Positions 59,357 through 64,000 of a DNA stretch of 64,000 bases are shown piece after piece (position 1 is the first letter of the stretch; each line of letters opens with the position of its first letter). The notes below the pieces were generated by a model that worked only from the letters and a program-made list of their open reading frames with translations, was not told the DNA's origin and did no database searches. A program made the position numbers and the translations under genes. Source of the DNA: JAVBOW01 sp031550615 (GTDB taxonomy: Bacteria; Bacteroidota; Bacteroidia; Bacteroidales; Rikenellaceae); the NCBI GenBank assembly GCA_031550615.1, contig JAVBOL010000023.1, positions 1-64,000 of the forward strand, in the 5' to 3' direction.

Positions 59357-60333
59357 TATACGAATGTTTTTAGGTCAGCTAAAGCAATCGCCGCCGCAGC
59401 CTCGACCACAACCGCCGCGCGCAGGGCGATGCAGACGTCGTGGCGTCCGTGGACGGATAATTCCTCGATTTGCCCGGTGCCGGTGTTGAGGGTCTTTTGC
59501 ACCCGCGAGATGCTGGCGGTGGGTTTAACGGCTACGCGGAAAACTATCGGATTGCCGTTGGTAAGGCCGCCCACGATGCCCCCGGCGTTATTCGTGAGGG
59601 TCACCCCGTCGGGCGAGATTATGGGGTCGTTGTGCGCAGACCCGCGCATACGCGCAGCCCCGAAGCCCGCCCCGAACTCGATGCCCTTAATGCCCGGTAT
59701 GGCGAACATTATGTGGCTCACCACGCTCTCGACCGAGTCGAAGAAGGGCTCTCCCACGCCAACCGGCACACCTTTTATCACACACTCGATCACCCCGCCC
59801 ACCGAGTCGCCGTCGGCCATTGCCGTAGAGATCACATTTTCGAACTGCGCGGGGTCATTTTGTCCGCCTATTTCGGTGATGGACGATGAAATATCCACCC
59901 CGATAATTTTTTTCGCGACCACCCCGGCGGCGACCAGGGGGGCCGTCAGCCGCCCCGAGAAGTGCCCCGAGCCGCGGAAATCGGCGAACCCGCCGTAACG
60001 CCATTGCGCCACCCAGTCGGCGTGCGAAGGGCGCGGGTGCGTCTGCAGGTCGATGTAATCCTTGCTCAGGGTGTTGCCGTTGCGTATTATCATCGCCAGG
60101 GGCGAGCCGGTCGTGTAGCCGTCTTTGACCCCCGATAATATCTCGGGCGCGTCGTCCTCGCTGCGCGGAGTGGTGCCTTTGGCGCGCCCTCCGCGGCGGC
60201 GTTCCATATCGACGGTGAAATCTTCGGCGGACAGTGGCAGGCCCGCAGGCACGCCGTCCAAAGTCACGCCTATGGCCGGACCGTGCGACTCCCCGAATAT
60301 AGTAACCCTGAAATTGCGTCCGAAACTGTTCAT
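59356..60333 (-). CDS. aroC: Chorismate synthase
   Basis: A 325-residue enzyme of the shikimate pathway that forms chorismate from EPSP using reduced FMN. RVTIFGESHGPAIGVTLDGVPAGLPL, the arginine-rich ERRRGGRAKGTTPR and the RPSHADWVAQWRYG segment are family signatures, as is GGLTNGNPIVFRVAVKPT. At 325 residues it is shorter than many AroC (about 350-360) but keeps every signature. Its start overlaps aroA (ATGA), giving the last two shikimate steps in tandem. Confidence 0.95.
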   Translation of the reverse strand: MNSFGRNFRVTIFGESHGPAIGVTLDGVPAGLPLSAEDFTVDMERRRGGRAKGTTPRSEDDAPEILSGVKDGYTTGSPLAMIIRNGNTLSKDYIDLQTHPRPSHADWVAQWRYGGFADFRGSGHFSGRLTAPLVAAGVVAKKIIGVDISSSITEIGGQNDPAQFENVISTAMADGDSVGGVIECVIKGVPVGVGEPFFDSVESVVSHIMFAIPGIKGIEFGAGFGAARMRGSAHNDPIISPDGVTLTNNAGGIVGGLTNGNPIVFRVAVKPTASISRVQKTLNTGTGQIEELSVHGRHDVCIALRAAVVVEAAAAIALADLKTFV

Positions 60334-61577
60334 GCTTCCAAAAGTTTAACCTGCTCCCAAAAGTCGGGATATGATTTTGCCACGCACTCCGCGCCGTGCA
60401 CCGTCACAGGGCCCGATGCGTTGAGCGCCAGCGTCCATGCGGCCATCGCTATGCGGTGGTCGCCATGCGCGTCGATCTGTGCGCCGCGGATCTGCCCGCC
60501 CGTTATGCGCATTATGTCATATTGCGAAATATCGACACTAATACCCATTTTGCCCAACTCGCTTTGCAGCGTCAGGGCGCGGTTGCTCTCTTTGTGCTCC
60601 AGGCGCGAGGTGCCGCGGATCACCGAAACTCCTTCGCAACAGGCTGCCAGCGCTGCCAATGCAGGGAACAGGTCGGGGCAATGCGTGGCGTCGAAGTCGA
60701 AAGCTCTCAGTGCGGCCTTTTCTACCCTCACCGAGGTCGGGGTGGTTATAATGCGTGCCCCGGCGTCTTCCAGCGCCTCGATAATGGCCACGTCGGCCTG
60801 TAGTGAGAGCGGATTCAGGTTGTCGAGCGTCACCCCGCCCGCGATCGCTCCCGCCACCAACAGGCATGACGCCCCGCTCCAGTCGCCCTCCACGGCGTAC
60901 TGTGCGCACTGGTAAGATTGCCCGCCGGGAATGAAAAATTCGCGGTGGCCGTTATGCTCTATGCCGACCCCGAAGGCGCGCGCCACGTCGAGGGTCATAT
61001 CTATATATGGAATGCTTTTCGGGTTGTCCACCCTCAGGATGGTTTCGCCTCCGGCCAGCGGCAGGGCCATCAACAGCCCGGTGATGAATTGCGAACTTAC
61101 CGACCCGTCAACCCTCACTTCGCCGCCTTTTACGGGGCCGCACACCGTCACGGGAAGATAACCGTCGTTGTCGCTTACCGCAACGCCCAATGCGCGCAGG
61201 GGAGAGAGCATCATGTCCATAGGGCGCGAGAGTATCGTGCCGCGCCCGGTGATGGTGATGGGTGTGGAGCACAGCGCCGCGATAGGAGTGAAAAGGCGCG
61301 TGGAGAGCCCCGATTCGCCTATGTCCAGGGTCGCGGCCCTGGGGTCGAGCCCGCCGGTTACGGCGTAATCGCCCTCTTTGTCCATCGGCTCCACAGTCGC
61401 CCCCAGCGCCTCGGCCACCCTGAGCGCCGAGCGCGTGTCGTCGCACATCTCCATGCCGCGAAGAACAGTGCGCGAGGGCGAAAGCAGCGCCGCGGCGATT
61501 GCCCGCTGGGCGTAGCTTTTCGACGAGGGCGGGGTCAGCGTGCCCTCTATGGGGTGGGGCGCTATGGTTTTATCCAT
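60330..61577 (-). CDS. aroA: 3-phosphoshikimate 1-carboxyvinyltransferase (EPSP synthase)
   Basis: A 415-residue enzyme that joins shikimate-3-phosphate and PEP. LTPPSSKSYAQRAIAAALLSPS near the N-terminus, DIGESGLSTRLFTPIAAL, and later GDHRIAMAAWTLALNASGPV are the expected substrate-binding signatures. One notable feature is GESGLSTR in place of the common GNAGTxxR, as seen in several Bacteroidetes. It overlaps both aroC and the upstream MNT-HEPN gene (eight bases). Confidence 0.94.
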   Translation of the reverse strand: MDKTIAPHPIEGTLTPPSSKSYAQRAIAAALLSPSRTVLRGMEMCDDTRSALRVAEALGATVEPMDKEGDYAVTGGLDPRAATLDIGESGLSTRLFTPIAALCSTPITITGRGTILSRPMDMMLSPLRALGVAVSDNDGYLPVTVCGPVKGGEVRVDGSVSSQFITGLLMALPLAGGETILRVDNPKSIPYIDMTLDVARAFGVGIEHNGHREFFIPGGQSYQCAQYAVEGDWSGASCLLVAGAIAGGVTLDNLNPLSLQADVAIIEALEDAGARIITTPTSVRVEKAALRAFDFDATHCPDLFPALAALAACCEGVSVIRGTSRLEHKESNRALTLQSELGKMGISVDISQYDIMRITGGQIRGAQIDAHGDHRIAMAAWTLALNASGPVTVHGAECVAKSYPDFWEQVKLLEA

Positions 61578-62514
61578 TGGTTTGCGTATTCTTTGGTTTG
61601 GCGGGTTTTGCCGCCGTCTGCTCCGCAGCCGCTATATCATAGGCGGTAAGTTGTGCAAGGCAATAGTTATTAGTGATCTCGCGCAATTGTTTGACCCTTT
61701 CGGTGAGGATGCTAAGGTCTTCAGGCGTCACAACGAAACTGGTGTCATAGCGCGATCTTACATATGCGTCTCTCAGTAGTGTGAAAAGGCGTTTTTCTTC
61801 AGTTGTGTCGTTTGGCAGCGGTCTGTCGACCTCCCCTGTGAACTGCCTGCCACGCGCCATTAATTTTTCGAGGTCATGTGATTTGGGGACATATAGAGAG
61901 CCGACGAGAGCGACTGCCGTAAGCATGTTTTCGGCGGCTTGATGTAAAAGGAATGAAGCTATTTTATATTCATGTTTCTCAGCATAGAAACTTACACCTT
62001 CAATGAATCCATTGCCATATCCGGTTAGGTGCTCATTGTAATACTCTTGTGCCAGGTCCTTTATCTCCGAGTACCTGAGTGCGCGCCGTCGTGCGAGTTT
62101 GAATTTCCCGGAATCATAGAGCATTATTCCCTCGCGCTTGATGTCTGTGAAGAACGGACGCCGTTTGATGATCTCCCTGTTCAGGTGATCTATGCCCATT
62201 ACGATAATTTGCAGGGGTGTGTAATGCTCCTCCTGTTTGTCGAGGTAGAAAATTTTCCTTATCCGGCTTTCTATGTTATACTCGCCGCCGGCTTTGACTG
62301 GTTTGCGCGTAACGAGCACTATATCATAGTCGCTGCGGTACTCGGTCATCCTGCCGTACTCTTCCCGGAAGTCATATCCGACGAAATTTCCCCTCGCATA
62401 GCTGCCGTAAAGGATCACCATTTCGAGATCCCCGACCACCTCGTGGGCTATCGCCACGATCTGGTCGAGGTCACGGCGTTTCCGGTGCGGCAAATGTGCT
62501 GTCGAGGTTTTCAT
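61570..62514 (-). CDS. Fused nucleotidyltransferase (MNT) and HEPN domain protein
   Basis: A 314-residue fusion. Residues 10-130 are a minimal nucleotidyltransferase: ILYGSYARGN with the metal-binding SDYDIV following after a longer-than-usual insert (so not GS-x10-DxD). Residues about 150-290 are a HEPN domain (FKLARRRALRYSEIKDLAQEYYNEH, SFLLHQAAENMLTAVALV). The RNase motif R-x4-6-H is not evident; RDAYVRSRY carries R where H is expected, so RNase activity is doubtful. Sequence is AT-richer than lptB and aroA on either side. Such fusions occur as stand-alone genes in Bacteroidetes. Confidence 0.88.
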   Translation of the reverse strand: MKTSTAHLPHRKRRDLDQIVAIAHEVVGDLEMVILYGSYARGNFVGYDFREEYGRMTEYRSDYDIVLVTRKPVKAGGEYNIESRIRKIFYLDKQEEHYTPLQIIVMGIDHLNREIIKRRPFFTDIKREGIMLYDSGKFKLARRRALRYSEIKDLAQEYYNEHLTGYGNGFIEGVSFYAEKHEYKIASFLLHQAAENMLTAVALVGSLYVPKSHDLEKLMARGRQFTGEVDRPLPNDTTEEKRLFTLLRDAYVRSRYDTSFVVTPEDLSILTERVKQLREITNNYCLAQLTAYDIAAAEQTAAKPAKPKNTQTNG

Positions 62515-62522
62515 CGGGAGTT

Positions 62523-63257
62523 TTACCTTAATTTAAAGTCTTTTCCGAGGTAAACCTTGCGCACCGTTTCGTCGTTGGCCAGGTCTTCAGCCGATCCGGC
62601 TTTGAGTATCTTGCCCTCGAAGAGCAGGTACGTGCGGTCGGTGATGTTGAGGGTTTCGTGCACGTTGTGGTCGGTGATGATAACGCCGATATTCTTGGCC
62701 TTGAGCGTGGCCACGATGCTCTGGATGTCCTCTACGGCGATGGGGTCGACCCCTGCGAAAGGCTCGTCCAGAAGGATGAACTTGGGGTTGATGGCCACCG
62801 CACGGGCTATTTCGGTGCGGCGGCGTTCGCCTCCCGAGAGCTGGATGCCCATGCTCTTGCGCACCTTTTGTAGGCGGAATTCCTCGATCAGCGACTCCAT
62901 GCGGTCGCGCTGGTACTCCTTGGTGTAGTCGGTCAGTTCGAGCACCGAGCGTATATTGTCCTCGACAGACATCTGGCGGAAAACCGAGGCCTCCTGCGCC
63001 AGGTAGCCCAGGCCCATCTGCGCACGCTTGTAGACCGGCATGGCGGTGATGTCGGTCACCTGGCCGTCCTCTTCGAGGTAGATGCGCCCCTCGTTGGGCT
63101 TGATAAGGCCCACTATCATATAAAAGGAAGTGGTCTTGCCGGCGCCGTTGGGCCCTAACAATCCCACTATCTCCCCCTGCTGTACGTCTATCGACACGTG
63201 GTTAACCACGGTGCGCGACCCATATCGTTTGACCAGTTCGTCTGTGTATAGCCTCAT
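62523..63257 (-). CDS. lptB: LPS export ABC transporter ATP-binding protein
   Basis: A 244-residue ATPase that powers LPS extraction from the inner membrane with LptFG. Walker A is GLLGPNGAGKTTSFYMIVGL near 33-52, the signature LSGGERRRTEIARAV, Walker B FILLDEPFAGVDPIAVEDI and the H-loop IGVIITDHNVHETL, all in LptB-specific form. ATG 63257 (MRLYTDELVKRYG) is the conserved start; the frame extends upstream without coding character. It heads the minus-strand run towards aroA and pepT. Confidence 0.96.
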   Translation of the reverse strand: MRLYTDELVKRYGSRTVVNHVSIDVQQGEIVGLLGPNGAGKTTSFYMIVGLIKPNEGRIYLEEDGQVTDITAMPVYKRAQMGLGYLAQEASVFRQMSVEDNIRSVLELTDYTKEYQRDRMESLIEEFRLQKVRKSMGIQLSGGERRRTEIARAVAINPKFILLDEPFAGVDPIAVEDIQSIVATLKAKNIGVIITDHNVHETLNITDRTYLLFEGKILKAGSAEDLANDETVRKVYLGKDFKLR

Positions 63258-63293
63258 TATCCAATGAAATTTCCACAAAAATAGGAAAAACCG

Positions 63294-63301
63294 CAAACAT
63301 A
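63294..63301 (-). promoter_or_regulatory. lptB promoter -7 box
   Basis: TATGTTTG on the minus strand, 36 bases before the lptB ATG. The rest of the 235-base gap up to 63492 holds no other gene that I can see. Confidence 0.55.
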
Positions 63302-63445
63302 ACCAATAGCGTTCCTGAAAGCGCCCCCCGCGAAGCCCTGCCAGGGTATTCCGCCGCGGGTTCCGGCTGGTGGGACGAGTGCCGAATTTACACGTTGCCG
63401 GCGTTTTTATGTCCCGTAAATACAATAATACCGCCCCGGGTGTTG

Positions 63446-63473
63446 TTTGTGATAACAGAATGTATTATACTTG
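63446..63473 (+). promoter_or_regulatory. Promoter of the 55-residue membrane peptide gene
   Basis: TTTG (63446-63449) and TATACTTG (63466-63473) with 16-base spacing precede the ATG at 63493. Confidence 0.5.
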
Positions 63474-63492
63474 CACCTAAATTATTACACAT

Positions 63493-63660
63493 ATGAAAAA
63501 GTTGAATAAAAAACAAAAATTATTTGTCGTTATCGGTTCGGTGGCGGTTGTCTGTCTGATCGCGGTCGGCGTGCTCTATGCCGCGGGTGTGATCCCTTCG
63601 CAGGGCCAGGGGCTCAATTTCCTTGGCTTCTACAAGTATTTTGTTTACTTTTTATTTTAA
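63493..63660 (+). CDS. Small single-span membrane protein (55 aa)
   Basis: A 55-residue frame too short for most callers. MKKLNKKQKLFVVIGSVAVV has a Lys-rich N-terminus followed by one hydrophobic helix (residues about 10-32, continuing CLIAVGVLYAAGVI), then a short tail with aromatic residues GFYKYFVYFLF. The orientation rule predicts the N-terminus inside. It has a promoter and is followed by another membrane-protein gene. Family unknown; it may be a small envelope-stress or regulatory peptide, or a degenerate gene. Confidence 0.6.
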   Translation: MKKLNKKQKLFVVIGSVAVVCLIAVGVLYAAGVIPSQGQGLNFLGFYKYFVYFLF

Positions 63661-63817
63661 GGGAATATCTTTACTTTGCAGTATATTTATAGAAAATTCT
63701 ATTAGGGAGAGATTGAATAAAAAACAGGAATTCTCCGCCGGCGGTGGCTGAGTAGTCGTGGTTTGCATCCAGGCTCCGCCGGGGATCACCGGCTTTCCTC
63801 GACTTATTTATCCTTAG

Positions 63818-64000
63818 ATGCTCTACCTGGTCTCCCTGCTTCCCCCGTTGCTTCTGATCGCGCTGCTGTTCTGGCTCGACAGTTTCTCGCTTGTGGGTAA
63901 ATCGACCCTGCTGCTCTGTTTTGTGTGGGGTATTCTCTCGGCGCTCATAGCAGGGTCGCTGAATGGGCTTTTTACTGGCGCGCAACTCGTCGCCCCGCCG
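63818..64000 (+). CDS. Start of a membrane protein, possibly PrsW-family protease (cut by window edge)
   Basis: An ATG at 63818 opens a frame that runs to the window end (61 codons). MLYLVSLLPPLLLIALLFWL and LLLCFVWGILSALIAGSLNG are two transmembrane helices with the DSFSLVGK loop between them, the topology and LVxK-type loop of PrsW-like intramembrane metalloproteases. The active-site EExxK region lies beyond the edge, so the call is tentative. The 157 bases before it hold GC-rich inverted repeats (near 63739-63792) but no clear gene. Confidence 0.55.
   Translation, partial: MLYLVSLLPPLLLIALLFWLDSFSLVGKSTLLLCFVWGILSALIAGSLNGLFTGAQLVAPP

Overview
The window is a chromosomal segment of a GC-rich member of the Bacteroidales, most likely an Alistipes-like (Rikenellaceae) gut bacterium. 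This is inferred from the gene content: DUF3078 and LruC-domain proteins, a NagB/PIG-L fusion, OPT transporter with pepT, PaaK with ACT protein, and lipoproteins with short Bacteroidetes-type signal peptides. It also rests on more than fifteen sites matching the Bacteroidetes -7 box TAnnTTTG upstream of plausible starts. No rRNA, CRISPR array, complete insertion sequence or replication origin was seen.

Layout. 1-7.7 kb: end of an outer-membrane barrel gene, phoH, purC, pepD, a DAG-kinase-like gene, an AT-richer lipoprotein, a SLOG protein and der. 7.9-12.9 kb: gltX-dsbD (minus), a DUF3078 protein and a double-ACT protein. 12.9-21 kb: an aryl-acid module (paaK; nitrilase-iorA-iorB-aminotransferase) split by a LruC lipoprotein. 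21-24 kb: a glycosyltransferase, DoxX, DUF554 and guanine deaminase. 24.2-30.9 kb: one 2232-residue protein of unknown function that combines a fold-type-I aminotransferase core with an HPr-kinase/PEPCK-like P-loop; it is the best candidate for an undescribed system. 31-34 kb: a MntA/HepT toxin-antitoxin pair, a 6S-like RNA, a frameshifted small gene, ychF and an autoregulated-looking XRE regulator. 34-41.8 kb: NYN-cold-shock protein, FadL-type porin, a Pro/Glu-rich protein, then rsmI, an IMPase, an LpxL-type acyltransferase and a glycosyltransferase in overlapping order, then ogt. 41.8-46.3 kb: a tripartite TolC/MacA/MacB-type exporter. 46.4-49.2 kb: amino-sugar genes. 49.3-50.9 kb: an orphan collagen-like tail-fibre gene with a tail-fibre-assembly-like partner, beside tRNA-Pro. 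51.2-54.7 kb: DUF362 ferredoxin protein and RNase R. 54.7-63.3 kb: a long minus-strand run lptB, MNT-HEPN, aroA, aroC, CPBP protease, OPT transporter, pepT, lipoprotein. The right edge holds a 55-residue membrane peptide gene and the start of a membrane protein resembling PrsW.

Non-coding architecture is unusually rich. A roughly 125-bp element with imperfect terminal inverted repeats and an internal pairing hairpin occurs twice (7692 and 14245). End fragments of it lie directly on or beside the stop codons of three other genes. A second element with 30-bp inverted arms sits inside the macB-type operon, and a 119-nt cruciform-like palindrome abuts tRNA-Pro. These, the giant gene and the tail-fibre pair are the points most worth a second look.
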